Notes: generated from the sequence alone by a model not told the origin. A stretch of 64,000 nucleotides of DNA from Sabethes cyaneus (GCF_943734655.1 NC_071354.1:192360911-192424910); one strand, 5' to 3'; shown: positions 11,336-22,870, numbered from the stretch's first letter. Made by a program: numbers and translations.

Positions 11336-11584
11336 CTAGGGATGATATTTTCAGCTGCTGCTAATTAGGGCCTACTCTGTTTCCATGTTGTATAAACCTG
11401 AAGGACTAAACGAATGTACAAGAATAGTATACGCATAGTGCATGTTGGTAAAAATAAGTAATAGTTTTCTTCCCGGGATATGGAGAACAGAAGGTAGGCC
11501 CAAAATAGAAGCAGGCTGAAAAATTAGTGCCGTGCCCTATATTAAGAAGAAGAAAATGATACCGGCACACTCCACAATATTATA

Positions 11585-13306
11585 GCTGAGTAATTCTCGC
11601 TGAAACGGGGCCACTACTGACACGAGGTCTTCAAATATTGGAACTCTTATACTTAATTGGTGGGAAATGGTCAACAAATAAGAATTACACTTTTAATCCC
11701 TCGAAACAGTTGACCTCTCGTTTGCCAAGGGATCTGACAGTTTTAAAAAAAGATGAATTTTTAGCAAACCTTGATATCTATATCATGTGATATTTCCTAA
11801 ATTTGCAATGGAACAACTTACAAATGGCCCGGTTCTGTAAAGAAGAAGAATAGGGCTTTCAAATGAAGTAAAATTTTTTTTGGTGACCATCTTGGCTTTG
11901 GCCGCCATATTGGATTTTAATCATAAATCGCCATTTCCGCCATGAGCCCCTCAACCGATTTCATCTTAAGACCACCATTGGAAAGCTGAGAAAAAAATGC
12001 TATAAGACATGGTTTTGTAGAGGATGGATAGGGCTTTAAAATAAAGTGTAAAAAAGTCGCCGGCTATCTTGGATGTGGCCGCCATATTGGATTATGTCAA
12101 AAAATCGCCATTTTCGCCATGATATCCTCAACCAATTTCAATTTTAAGATCACCATTAGAAAACTGAGAAAAAATTCTACAAGAAACATTAATTAAATTA
12201 GATGTGCAGTGGCATTAACTAAATGAAACAATTATTTTTCTGTAGAAAGATATAGCATTACATAAGAATTGTGAACCTAGATACAGATAATTAATTGTTT
12301 TATTTAATTATGTCACTTCACATCTAATTTGATGAGTGTTTCTTATAGAATTTTTTCTCAGCCTTCCAATTGTGATCTTGAAATTAAAATCGGTTGGGGG
12401 TTTCTTGGCAAAAATGATAATGTTTTGATAAAATACAATATGGCGGCCATATCTAAGATAGCCGCCGACTTTTTTTACACTTTATTTTAAAGCCCTATCC
12501 TTCCTCTACAAAACCATGTCTTATAGCATTCTTTTTTTTTCACTTCATTTTAAAGCACAATACAGTGGGATTTCGAATTGATTGATTCGATTTTGGCATG
12601 GTTCGATTTTGGCATATCTCGATTTTGGCAACAAAAATATCCGTTTTTGGCAACACATATTAATTTGCTTCCAAAAATATGCTTAAATATCATAATATAG
12701 GCGATACGCCTTTGTTGCCAAATTCGAAATCCAACTGTACTTCTTTCGTATCGTTAATTGTTTGTGTTAAAGCAAATTGGAAATATATCAATAATTAGTA
12801 TACGGAAATTGTGAACCTTACTACAGATAACTGGTTGTTTCATTCAGTTAATGACAATGCACACCCAATTTTATGAATATTTCTTATAACATTTTTTCTC
12901 AGCTTTCCAATGGTGGTCTTAAAATTAAAATCGGGCTCATGGCGGAGGCGGCGATTTATTAATAAAATCCAATATGGCTGCCAAATCCAAGATGGCCGCC
13001 AAGTTTTTTTTTACTCCATTAGAAAGCTGTATTCTTCTTCTTTACAGAACCGGGCCATTTGTTAGTTGTTTCATTGCAAAGTATGCAAATTTAGGAAATT
13101 TAACATGATATAGATCTCAGGGTTTGCTAAAAATTCATCTTTTTGTGAAACTGTCCGGCCCCTTGGCAAACGAGGGATCCACTGTTTCGCGATATTGAAA
13201 GTGTAATTCTCATTTTTTGACCATTTCCAACCAACTAAGTATAAAAGTTCCAATATTTGAAGACCACGCGTCAGTAGTGGCCCCGTTTCAGCGAGAATTA
13301 CTCAGC
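11585..13306. mobile_element. 1.7-kb foldback element flanked by TA
   Basis: GCTGAGTAATTCTCGCTGAA at the left end is answered by its reverse complement at the right end, and TA flanks both sides (11,583-11,584; 13,307-13,308). Complementarity extends inward over most of the element, about 650 bp on the left and over 800 bp on the right. Within each arm a module carrying 'gccgccatattgga', 'aatcgccat' and 'gctgagaaaaaa' is repeated. The arms differ in length partly because another element is nested at 12,563-12,738. No coding sequence is seen. TA targets suggest Tc1/mariner-type mobilisation. The long, internally repeated arms resemble Foldback elements. Confidence 0.8.
12563..12738. mobile_element. 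Nested TA-flanked MITE D with CGATTTTGGCA words
   Basis: Flanking TA is at 12,561-12,562 and 12,739-12,740. Ends are CAGTGGGATTTCGAAT and, inverted, CAGTTGGATTTCGAAT. The word CGATTTTGGCA repeats three times near the left end, with a related 'cgtttttggcaa' after it. It lies in the right arm of the foldback element and has no counterpart in the left arm, so it arrived later. Confidence 0.75.
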
Positions 13307-13308
13307 TA

Positions 13309-13793
13309 CAGATTTTTTTGTTAGAAGTTTACGTCAGTTCCCTGTGACAAAATATGATTAAAATTCTTTTGACAAATTTCGGGCACATGATCGCTTTGCA
13401 TGGTTGCATAATATCTTTCATAATCCTGTAAAATTGATTGTATCGGTCCAAGTTTGATTAAAGAAAACTTACGCTATACGATTTTTAAATTTCACATGTC
13501 ATAGCTTTCAATTGCTTTGGTTTTATAAATTTGTTCTATCAGGCGGATTAGCGTTACTTTGCATTGTAATTTTTATTGGTATTTCCATAAAGATTCCTCA
13601 CGTTAATCTCCGCTTCAAGGATTTCTGGGATTTCAAAAGCAGTTTTTATCCTCAAAATATTAGTTATGTTCATGAGTTCTTTTTCATTTTATCAGAACAC
13701 AATGAATACATTGTTGTGAAGATATCTTTTATTTTGAGCATAAGAAACTGCTTTCGAAATTCTAAAAATCAATGACGCATATTGCAGCCCTAC
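13309..13793. other. Unassigned AT-rich sequence
   Basis: An open frame at 13,512-13,775 (+) has no recognisable domain. The end of the stretch resembles 10,758-10,850. Confidence 0.35.
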
Positions 13794-13910
13794 AGGCCTA
13801 AACAGAATGCTGCGTCAATGCATCCGTCAGCGTCAATTTGACAGTAAACACATGGGAAAACTGTCAGAATAACGCTGACGGACGCGTTGACGCAGCATTC
13901 TGGTTGGCCC
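13794..13910. mobile_element. Palindromic MITE (CAGAATGCTGCGTCAA arms)
   Basis: Imperfect arms at 13,803-13,845 and 13,860-13,902 each contain CAGAATGCTGCGTCAA and CGTCAGCGT, around a 14-base loop. Pairing probably extends outward to GGCC on both sides. Compact hairpin of the MITE type, no coding capacity. Confidence 0.7.
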
Positions 13911-15340
13911 TTGGTTGGCCACACCTTTTCATGCATGCGTCATTTTGACAGTTGCTTTTTTTGTCGTTTAGTTCGATTTGCCCTTTCATGTGCTTTGGTT
14001 TCAGCAAGACGACGCGACATGCCATAGCGTGTCCATGTCAGCAATTATTTCATTGAACCAACAGTTGTTTTTTTGCAGTAGGGAAAAGCCGATGGGAGTA
14101 CTATTCCTTTGCAAATTCTAATTCTCAAAGGCATAAAACCTATGGTTTCAAAATAATTACCGTGTGTAAACTGTATGCGTCAAGTGAGAAAATATCTCTT
14201 TGAAGGAAACTTACTTACTTTCGCATAATAGACCCGTGTTCAAGAAGTTCATGTGAATTGACACCATTGGGGTCCTTTTTTGTGAGGCTGGTCCACGCCG
14301 AAAGACGCAGGCGATTAACGCTTTGAAAACAGCATTGGCCTAGTTTTCTCTGATGTACAATTTTCGAGCCAGTCAAGCCATCTGCTGGAAGTTCATATTC
14401 AAGTTCATATTCAAGTTCATATTCAAGTAAAAATCACTTATTTTCTTCCGTTCGAAGAAAAGCAGCAAATATAACGAAAGGTGTCTATGACTTAGAGGGT
14501 AATTTATTCAGAAAATCTTGCACAATTATTCACACTCAAAACATTGAACAGTTTCTAACTGTTCCAAGCGGCGTGCATTTACCTAATCAACTTCTGAAAA
14601 ATGTTAACCCGTTGATAAACTTGTGCTCACATGGGAAAGATTATGTAAGCACGCAAAGCTAAAAGCTCACAGTAATATTGGGTTCTATACAGTAGGTACA
14701 CGAATATAGTCCCCATGTAGCTCCTGTGTGCGTGCGTAACCTGTTGGGAATTGCGGTACCTACTGATATTCTGAATGAGCAAAAACTATAAACTAGAATA
14801 ATTGGGTTAGGTGGGTATATGGATTATAAAACATGAGCCCCATCTCAGCTGTGTTTGCTTCACAATTTACGAGTGGTTGATAATTTCTTTGTGTGGGCTT
14901 AAATGCGCAATTGAACTTTTCATACTTTGTTGTAAAAGATTTTTGTGATAGCGAACACCGTTTATGATAAAATCATAAAACAGGAAGCAATGCAAGCTCG
15001 GAGTTCGATTACCCGGCACCTAATGGCAGTTAAAAATGGTTAAAGGTTAAACGCGAGCCCCTCGGTCACCGCAGTCAAAAAGTCGACTACTGAAATACAG
15101 TTTTCTTCGCTATCGTCGTCATGTGCCTACCGACCCGACCGTCGTATGAGAAAGGCAAAACCCCAATCGCATTAACCCAGCGCCGCTCCGTTGTTCGTTG
15201 GATCTTTTTCCTCTTCTCGGTGCATTACCGGAGGCCCCACGGTTACATAGGCATGTAATGGTCGGCCGTTAGCTCACCAGGTGAACAACTTTAATCTTGT
15301 TAGGGTGGAAAAGTGCATCAGCTAATTCGCTGCACCTTTC
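13911..15340. other. Unassigned sequence with a 12-bp x3 tandem repeat
   Basis: GTTCATATTCAA is repeated three times at 14,391-14,426. 'ggagttcgattacccgg' near 15,000 is weakly B-box-like. No gene is seen. Confidence 0.4.
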
Positions 15341-15341
15341 G

Positions 15342-15390
15342 CTTGCTTGCCTGACTGCCTGCCTGGCTGGCTGGCTGGCTGCCTGCCTTA
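15342..15390. repeat. CTGC/CTGG simple repeat
   Basis: A run of tetranucleotides GCTT, GCCT, GACT and GGCT, with four consecutive GGCT units in the middle. Confidence 0.8.
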
Positions 15391-17200
15391 CTGGCTGGAC
15401 AGTTGCGAAACGGCAAACAAAATGGAAACCAACCAGCAGCAGCCTGAGCTACATTTCCACCGAGAGTGAAACATAAGCTCCATTCGTACATACGATGGAC
15501 GAAGGAACGACCAGTAGGTATAGTGATAGCATGTATTTGAGACAAGGTTAAAAACTTTCCTTGTCAGTTTTTTGGGCTGGCATGCGCTCGTCTACGCCAT
15601 GAGCGCCATTCTTTCTTCGCAGGTAAGCAGAAAACAAACAGTAAAAGTGAATTCAGTTGCTGCGTTGCAGAAAAAAATGCCACAACAAGCAAAAGAAAAA
15701 AAAAAACGCTGTGCAAATCAAAATCGAAAACAACTGATTGATGAAATCGATTGTAAATTGCAATTACAGCTATTCGCGAAGACAGAGCCACATGGATTGT
15801 GCAAGGTGAGGTGGTGTTATCAGTAGATGCTGAAGACGGAGGGGCATTAGGTAAAAAACAATTCGTTGATTTTTTCGCTTTTCGCTTCTTTCTTCGGCTA
15901 CCTCGCTCGCTACGGGTCGTGCAGATAATGAAACGGAACGAATTCGTGGAGCCTGAAGCCTGAGGCAGGCTGAGGAAAGGGGGTGTGAAAGAGGGTTTGA
16001 TAACCAATTCGGCCCCTGAGAGACGCGGGGAAGCATCTCACAGCAATTTGATAACAACTCAACAACATATGGAATTGCACGCCGACAGCGACGGACGGAC
16101 GGACGGACGGCTCCGTACCGCGACTGACTGACTGGTGAGGGAACCGGATGAAGAAAACCTATTTGCGACTGCGGTCGGTGCGGTGAACAGGAGCGGGCGG
16201 TGCCGAACACGGCACGGTGCGATTCGAATAGTTCATTCATTGTACATAATGTAATCCTTATCAGCGTGGTTTAGCGAGGCGAAAGAAAGAAATTTAACGG
16301 CGATGCACAACTGACTTTGACCGCGCTCTTCAACGGTCAGCGGAAAGTGTACGTGAATCGAAACGAATCGAACGGTACGGGTACGTTGGTCTACTGCGGC
16401 TGCTCCGGCTGTGGTCTGTAATCGCACCGACCGATCAAAGAACGAGGATTTCTTGCTGGTTGCCTTATCAGCACACCACCGAGAGTGTGATAGTGGTCCG
16501 GCCTAAATAGTTTAGATTAGGTGTCGGGACCGGACGGGAAACTAAGCTGGGTTCAAGCACCTTCCCGAGTTCACCGACATGACGTTAAGTGGTTAACTAA
16601 TCCAGCATAAGTTTGTTGACAGTATCTCCCTTATAATCCATAAAGCGGATCTTACAATGTATCAACGTTAATCCACGAATTTGGCTGCATTCCGAAAGTC
16701 AACCTTCAACAAACATTCAAACTGCCATAAATTCAGCTCGTTACTGAGAAAACAATGAAAGCATCTAACCGGGTTTTAATCCTTCGCATTTATCACCTCT
16801 CGTCGACCGTGTCACTGGGGCAGCCAGCTAGCTGGCAACGACAATGTCCTTCTTTGTAAACAATTTCCCTAGGTACTGTTCTCCGATGATGATGATGATC
16901 CGCGTGCAATTGAAAGTTAAGATTCTGTTACACATTCATTCACATTGTGCAAGCAGCAAGTGGAACAACATCCATCATGATCATCATCATCAACATCCGT
17001 TTGACCTTCAACGTGGGAGGATTGCGTGGGCGATGAATGATTTGCTACTTGTTGATTTAAAAACACGGTTCACCACTTTCGACGGGCGGCTCAAGCCGCT
17101 CAAGAATGTGTCGAGTGATTGAGATAAAGAATAATAAATCTAAAGAACTGCCATTTTAGGTTTTTCTTTTCGCCATTTCCTCGCCTTTCACACCGGTTTA
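15391..17200. other. Unassigned, GC-richer single-copy region
   Basis: Overlapping open frames on both strands (15,564-16,427) show no domain or codon pattern I trust. It contains (ACGG)5 at 16,091-16,110 and GAT/CAT runs near 16,886 and 16,976. It could be regulatory or untranslated sequence of an unseen gene. Confidence 0.35.
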
Positions 17201-17206
17201 GTGATT

Positions 17207-17458
17207 TATGCTCACATAACAGTGTCAAATGTGCCAATAAAGTCAACTCCTTATATAGAACAAATGCGGTTGTGTGCGTATGTTTAATTTTGAACTTACT
17301 CGATCGTCTCAGTAACGTTTAAATCGATTTTAATACTTTTGATGTCATTTGAAGAATATTACAGACTGATTGCTCGCATAACAGTGTCAAATGTATTAAT
17401 AATGTCAACTCCGTATATAGAACAAACGCGATTGTATGCGTATGTTTAAGTTTGAACG
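17207..17458. repeat. Tandem duplication, offset about 162 bp
   Basis: The stretch from 'gctcacataacagtgtcaaa' (from 17,210) to 'gcgtatgtttaa' recurs from 17,372 as 'gctcgcataacagtgtcaaa...gcgtatgtttaa', with scattered substitutions. Two units only. Confidence 0.75.
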
Positions 17459-17605
17459 TCAGGATTATTCTTACTGGGTTGTTTCGAAAATATACATACA
17501 CTAAAACTATTCACGTGTACAATACTTTGTGAAATTCTGAGACTGAGACTGAGCGTTATTCTTATTGTAATATCTTTGAATAATAATAGCATTCAGAACC
17601 ATTCT

Positions 17606-18000
17606 AAGCAACAATGCAGGTTTTATTGCATTCTTATGACGGTTATGATGACCACCACCACAATAAGAGTGCTATAAAACTCAATTGTTACCCATGATCA
17701 TATTGTCATTATCTAACGTACCGCAAGGGAGCAATTTCGGAACATTACAGTTTTAATTATTTTGTCAGAGTTGTTTGTTACTTCATATACGGTCAGAGTG
17801 AACGGTTTCAATGAATTGAAAGTGTGTGCATGTTTAATATGCATACGTTCAATGTTATTTTTTTCTTCAATTTTTATTTATGATTTTTTTCTCTTTTTTC
17901 TTTCCAGGTAAGGTTGAGTAATCAACTAAATGATAGCAAAATCGGAATCATTCAACAAAACAAAGGGTTTGTTTGAAATATGGAATGAGAACATTCTGCG
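17606..18000 (+). repeat. Dispersed repeat F2, copy 1, beginning with an M1-type MITE
   Basis: It aligns with 47,279-47,675 over nearly 400 bp. An M1 hairpin ('ggttttattg...aataagagtgc.ataaaactca.ttgtta') is followed by shared unique sequence including 'tctttccaggtaaggttgagtaatca' and 'caaaatatggaatg'-like text. Because the homology continues well past the MITE, the MITE is either part of a larger element or was duplicated with its neighbour. The CAG/GTAAGG junction in both copies looks splice-like but no coding frame accompanies it. Confidence 0.65.
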
Positions 18001-18242
18001 TCCAACTTATATAAAACTTAGAAACTCTTTTAAATATTTCAAATACTGTGCACTCTATTTAGATACTCGGTTCTATTCATCCCTACTTTGTTTCAAGTTT
18101 CCTAACCCAAACCCTTGACACATTTGCGACATTATGACTCAATCATGACTGCGACTCAAATAAGTTATATAAAAGTCACCTCAACCGCTTTACAACAAGT
18201 GTGCTAGCAGGAAACCTTTATAATCAGAGAAGAATATTGGAA

Positions 18243-18335
18243 AAAGTAAAGAAAAGCCTATGTGCTGCATTCCGCGTTCGGCACATGATTTTCTGTTTTT
18301 ATTTGACAGATTCGGCAGACAGCTGTTAGGGTAAA
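18243..18335 (-). mobile_element. 3' part of V-type tRNA-derived SINE
   Basis: In reverse complement it matches the 3' half of the SINE at 47,832-48,050 ('ctctaacagc', 'tctgtc', 'aaaacagaa', 'gcatag/ctaggct'). The tRNA-like head is absent. The degenerate minisatellite starts where the SINE stops. Confidence 0.55.
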
Positions 18336-18339
18336 GAAA

Positions 18340-20430
18340 ATTTGCTCTCGGCAGTTTTGATTTCTTGTTCTCGACCATTTGATTTCTTACTCTCTGTCCG
18401 TTGATCATCGCTTTTGGTTTTGTATCTCTCGTTCTCCTTCTTTTAAAATCTTGCTTTTGGTCATTTCATCTCTTGCTCTCCGTCTTTTGATCTGTTGCTC
18501 TCGATTTTTGATCTTTTGCTTTCGATGTTTTGTTCGTTTGCTTTCGGTCTTCTGGCCTTTCATTTTCGATTTTTTCATCTTATTCTTTCGATCTTTTGAT
18601 CGTTTGCTCTCGATCTTTTGATGTTTTGCTCTCGATTTTTTTACCGTTTGTTCTCGATCTTTTGTTCGTTTGCTCTCAATCTTTTCCTGATCGATCTCTT
18701 GACTCATGCTCTCATATTTTCGATTTCTTGCTCTTGGTATTAATAATTAACAATTTAATAATTTAATTATTAAATTAATTAATAATTAATTAATGGTATT
18801 AATATGTAAATAAATTCTGCTCTCAGACTACCGGTCTTTTTATCATTTGCTTTCGAAATTTTGATTTTTTGTTTTCCATCTTTTGATCTTTTACCAATGG
18901 TTGTTTGATCTCGATCTATTGATCTTTTGCTTTTGATTTTTTAATGTTACACTTGATCGCTTGGTCCTTTAATCTCTTATTTTAACTCTTGATCTCTTAC
19001 TTTTGGTCTTTTGATCTCTTGATCTTCTTCTGATTCTGCTGATCTCCTGATCTCTTGATCCTTTGATCTTTTGCTATCGATCTTTTGATCGCTTGCTCTC
19101 GATCTTTTGATCGTTTGCTATTGATCTTTTGATCGTTTGCTATTGATCTCTTGATCGTTTGCTAACGATCTTTTGATCGTTTGCTATCGATCTTTTGATC
19201 CTTTGCTCTCAAATTTTTTATTACTTGCTCTCAATCTTTTGATCTTTTAGTATCGATCTGCCCTACTAGAACAGCTGTTACAAGCCAGTTGTGGCAACCG
19301 ATATATCACTGATTTCAGCCATAAAAAGTTACTGCAACCATAAGTGCGGAAAGTGTGCTGCTTGGGTGTTGTCTCGTGCTCTTGCCTTTTTGATTTCTTG
19401 CTCTCGGTCTTTTAATCTTTTGCCCTCCCTTATTTGCTCTCAGTCTTTTGATCTTTTACTTTCGGTCTTTTTATCTTTTGCTTTTGAAAGTTTGATCGTC
19501 TGCACTGGACATTTTGATTTTTTGTTTTCCATCTATTGATCTTTGGCCAACGATCGTTTGTTTTTTTTTGCTCTTGATCTATTGACTTTTAGTTCCAGAT
19601 CATTTAATCTTTTGCTCTTGATTTTTTGATATTACACCTGATCTATTGCTCTCGTTCTGTCGATCTCTTGCACTCGGTCTTTTATTCTCCTATTTTAGGT
19701 CTTTTGGTCTATTGCTCTCGGTCCTTTAATCTTCTATTTCAACTTTTGATCTTTTGCACTCCGTTCTTTGATCTTTTGCTCTCGGATTTTAAGTTCTTCT
19801 GATCTCTTGATTTTATGATCTTTTGCTATCGACCTTTTGATCTGTTGCTCTCGATTGATTGATTGCTTGCCCTTAATTTTTTCATCGTTTGATCTTTTGG
19901 TCCTTTGCTATTGATCTTTTGTCTTATGCTCTTGCCATTTTGATTTTTTTAGAGTGGTTTTAACCCAGAGGGTCATTCACCACCATTTTGATTTCTTGTT
20001 CTCGGTTTTTCGATGTTTTGCTTTCCATCTTTTGGTCTTTTACCAACGATCGTTTGATCTTTTGCTCTCGATGTTTTGTTATTGTACTTGATCTCTTGCT
20101 CTCGGTCTTTTGATCTCCGTTCTTTGATCTTTTGCTCTGCGTTGTTTGATCTTTTGCTCCCCGTGTTTTGATCTTTTGATGGCTTAATCTTCTGCTGATC
20201 TCTTGATGTTTTGATCTTTTGCTCTCGATTTATTAATCGTTTCACTTTCGATCTGTTGTCTATTGCTCTTGTCCTTTTAGTGTCTTGCTCTCGGTCTTTT
20301 GATCTCTAGCCCTCCGTCTTTTACTCAGTTTTTCTCTCATCATTTTATTTTTTGCAATCGATATTTTGATTGTTTTGCTTCCCATCTTTTGATCTTTTGC
20401 CACCGATTGTTTGATCGTCTCTCTCTGTCT
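18340..20430. repeat. 2-kb degenerate minisatellite of GATCTTTTGCTCTC-like words
   Basis: Units of about 15-18 bp built from 'ttttgatc', 'ttgctctc' and 'gatctttt' repeat for 2 kb with no two long stretches identical. An AT-only patch at about 18,740-18,795 and an M2 MITE at 19,261-19,368 interrupt it. The lysine-, arginine- and serine-rich minus-strand frames it creates are by-products. Confidence 0.8.
19261..19368 (+). mobile_element. M2-type CCCAAG MITE, copy 1
   Basis: It starts CCCTACTAGAACAGCTGTTA and ends GTGCTGCTTGGG. The ends form an imperfect inverted repeat and the core has a small hairpin. Copies lie at 20,431-20,513 (inverted), 38,729-38,736 plus 39,653-39,752, and 42,349-42,455. 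Confidence 0.7.
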
Positions 20431-20513
20431 TCAAGTAGCACATATTAAGTCCATTTAGTTGAAGCAACCTAATTACGATTTAAATTACTCATATATCGGC
20501 CACCACAACAGGG
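20431..20513 (-). mobile_element. M2-type CCCAAG MITE, truncated copy
   Basis: The reverse complement shares 'gttgtggtggcc', 'taattaggttgcttcaactaaat' and 'gtgctacttga' with 42,349-42,455. Confidence 0.55.
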
Positions 20514-20733
20514 TCTGTCTTTTACTCACTCACTCACTCTTTGTTCTACTCTATGATCTCACTGTCTTTAGCGCTCTGTCTCTCTGTAGCTCTGTCTCTC
20601 TGTAGCTCTCTCTCGTTATCTCTAGCGCATTCTTTCGTTCCCCCCTTTTTTGCTGTTTTTGGTTGTTTTAGCTCATCTTAACCATAAAGAGACAGAGACA
20701 TCTACTTCTCAGAACGACCAAGTGTAACATCCG

Positions 20734-20736
<3 letters not shown>
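20514..20736. repeat. CT-rich low-complexity tract
   Basis: Repeated 'ctctgtctctctgtag' and 'actcactcactc' words lead up to the GA microsatellite. Confidence 0.6.

Positions 20737-20815
<79 letters not shown>
20737..20815. repeat. (GA)n microsatellite
   Basis: Uninterrupted GA dinucleotides over 79 bases. Confidence 0.97.
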
Positions 20816-20816
<1 letters not shown>

Positions 20817-21464
20817 AGCGTTAAAACGCTGAGTGACTATTTTCAGAACACGGTAAAGTCTTGTCAATGTATCTCTTCCTGTTTACAGCTCTCGCTATAA
20901 TTCAGTCTCTCTCCTGTAGGAATTCCAGTCCAGTATGTAAGTTCTCGTCCGACGTTTCGCTAGTGTCGGACGGCGTCCATCTAATGTCGTTCGAAAAATT
21001 CTTACTGGGTTGGTTCTCCATCTCTTCCTCTTCTATATTTCGCCCTGCTTCTAAATCGTTAAATATCTCTCTATCTGTCTCTTCCATTACCTTTCTCTCC
21101 TTGTCTCTCGCTGTATTTTTTTCTACCTTCTCTATCTCAATCTACTTATTTTCTCTCTATTTCTATCGAGAGACTATAACTATGTACTTGCTCTCTCTAA
21201 CTCTCTTCTTTTCTCTCTTCCTCTATTTTCAATTCGTGTGTTTTTTATTCTCTTTACCAAAGCATGAAATTAATTTTAAATGTGTCTTGAATCGCAAGGA
21301 TTTTTTTGAAAAAAAAAAGAAAACAAGTCGTTTATCTCAACATTACCAAATGCCTGTCAGCAAAAATCTTCCCGTCAAGAATAGGTACTGGCGCTCTGCC
21401 AAAATTCGATGGACAGTAACTTCAACGCTATCTGTCGGGTAAAAGTTTAACTAACGTTTTGCTA
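20816..21464. other. Unassigned CT-rich sequence with long open frames
   Basis: A 193-codon plus frame (20,861-21,442) is dominated by S, F and L from pyrimidine-rich DNA and looks like a by-product. The opposite strand at 20,902-21,087 reads an acidic, more protein-like 61 residues (EEEEMENQP, WTPSDTSETSDE). It could be a decayed transposon or host fragment. No family is recognised. Confidence 0.3.
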
Positions 21465-21484
21465 GTGTGTGTGTGTGTGTGTGT
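21465..21484. repeat. (GT)10 microsatellite
   Basis: Ten perfect GT units. Confidence 0.95.
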
Positions 21485-21599
21485 ATTTCGGAACATGGAT
21501 GCACGCCCATTTGTATGCAATGCATTGCGGCTGTCGCACGCAGCTTTTTCCACCACTACATGGACATAGAGCTTCTTCTTTTATTGGCAGAGGAGCGCT

Positions 21600-21707
21600 C
21601 CCAAGCAAAAATGTGAGTTTTATTGTACTTTTATGGCGGTCGTCATGACCAATTTTGGTCTTAAATTCCATCATAAGAGTGTAATAAAATCCAAACTGTT
21701 ACTTGGG
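21600..21707 (+). mobile_element. M1-type CCCAAG MITE, best-preserved copy
   Basis: Ends are CCCAAGCA and GTTACTTGGG (inverted CCCAAGTAAC). Inside, GTTTTATTGTACTTTTATGG pairs with CCATCATAAGAGTGTAATAA, and GACCAATTTTGGTC forms the apex of the hairpin. Related copies are at 6693-6796, 17,606-17,690, 47,279-47,385 and around 59,860-60,526. Confidence 0.75.
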
Positions 21708-22731
21708 CTGTTATTAATGTTACTCGTCATTTGTATGGACTCGAAAAACTTTCTTTGTTTCTTGAAGTTTTGACTAAATGGAGACATTTTACAGTAGTAT
21801 CGTCCTGTACTCTGATTAACCGGCGATTGCTTTTTCGGGTTGTGCAATGGCAGGTGCGGCTCGCAGCCACACTCTTTTGGTTGGCACCCGAATGTTTTAC
21901 TCACTATACTACTGTTACCCGTTATATTAGGTAGTCCAATATCTAATTTTGTTTTATTCTCCCAATTCCATCATCTCCGTATTTGCAACATACACTTGCG
22001 ACCCATGCAACGATATTTTTTTTGTATAACTGCTCTTTGTTTCTACCGCCGGGAAGATGTTAGACTGTTATCTACTCTGTCAGTGCGATAGAAATAAAGT
22101 AGTGCCTTGCAGCTAGTTGCACGGCAAGTCTCGTGATTGCAACCACCATCGGGTGTATTTTTTCTTTCTTATTTTCTCGTATATGTACGACTATATGGGG
22201 TCATGGCGTAAACTATTCTGGAAAGGGTAGAAGTGTCTGATGAGAATTTCGTTGTTTGCCCCGTGAACAAAAGCAGTTGGAATCCTTTTAGCTTTCTTTT
22301 ACCTTCAAAATATTGCATCCAGCCCAGCGACATTTGGAAATATTAAGACCCCATTGTGCAGTAGAACGAATTGTTGAGTGGTTTTCTATTTTTGTTGAAA
22401 TTTATTATGAAACATTTGCAATAAAAACTCACATTTTTTATGTATTATGAATAATATTTATGAACATTTTTAAGTTTATATTTTTTATTCAAGAGAATTT
22501 ATTTGACACGGTTTTACGGAGCTAGGTTATCTTATGCATTATGTTAGACAGAGAAAGAGCCAGCCACGAGCTAGTTTAAGAACAACAAATTAGAATATAC
22601 TCCCTTCCTGAAATTATTTAAATCTGATTAAATGCACATTAAAATATGAGTTGGCTCATGCTAGTCAAAAGTCGATTGTACAGCAGAGTTTGTCAAAAAA
22701 AACCTATGTTTCTAGCAATGTAAAGCTGAAA
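21708..22731. other. Unassigned AT-rich sequence
   Basis: No gene or element is recognised. Confidence 0.45.
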
Positions 22732-22870
22732 ATGTCTATTTCCGGCAAGTTTCAATAAAACAATGGAGACGCATGATGACGCGTCTCCATTGTTTTATTA
22801 AAACTTGCCGGAAATAGACATGATGACGCGTCATGATGACGCGTCTCCATTGCTTTATCAGAACTTGATT
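22732..22870. repeat. 41-bp hairpin plus third partial copy
   Basis: 22,732-22,772 and 22,781-22,821 are reverse complements with one mismatch (ATGTCTATTTCCGGCAAGTT... against its complement), separated by 8 bases. A third partial copy in the right-arm orientation (GCGTCTCCATTG, then diverging) follows at 22,841-22,867, after an extra GATGACGCGTCAT. Confidence 0.85.

Noticed and set aside
15564..16240. 147- and 156-codon minus-strand frames
   Set aside because: Overlap one another and a plus frame, low complexity in parts, no domain.
18405..18707. Lysine/arginine-rich 100-codon frame
   Set aside because: Lies wholly within the degenerate GATCTTTTGCTCTC minisatellite and mirrors its word.
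20861..21442. 193-codon plus frame as a membrane protein
   Set aside because: Serine/phenylalanine/leucine monotony matches CT-rich DNA next to a GA microsatellite; no domain.
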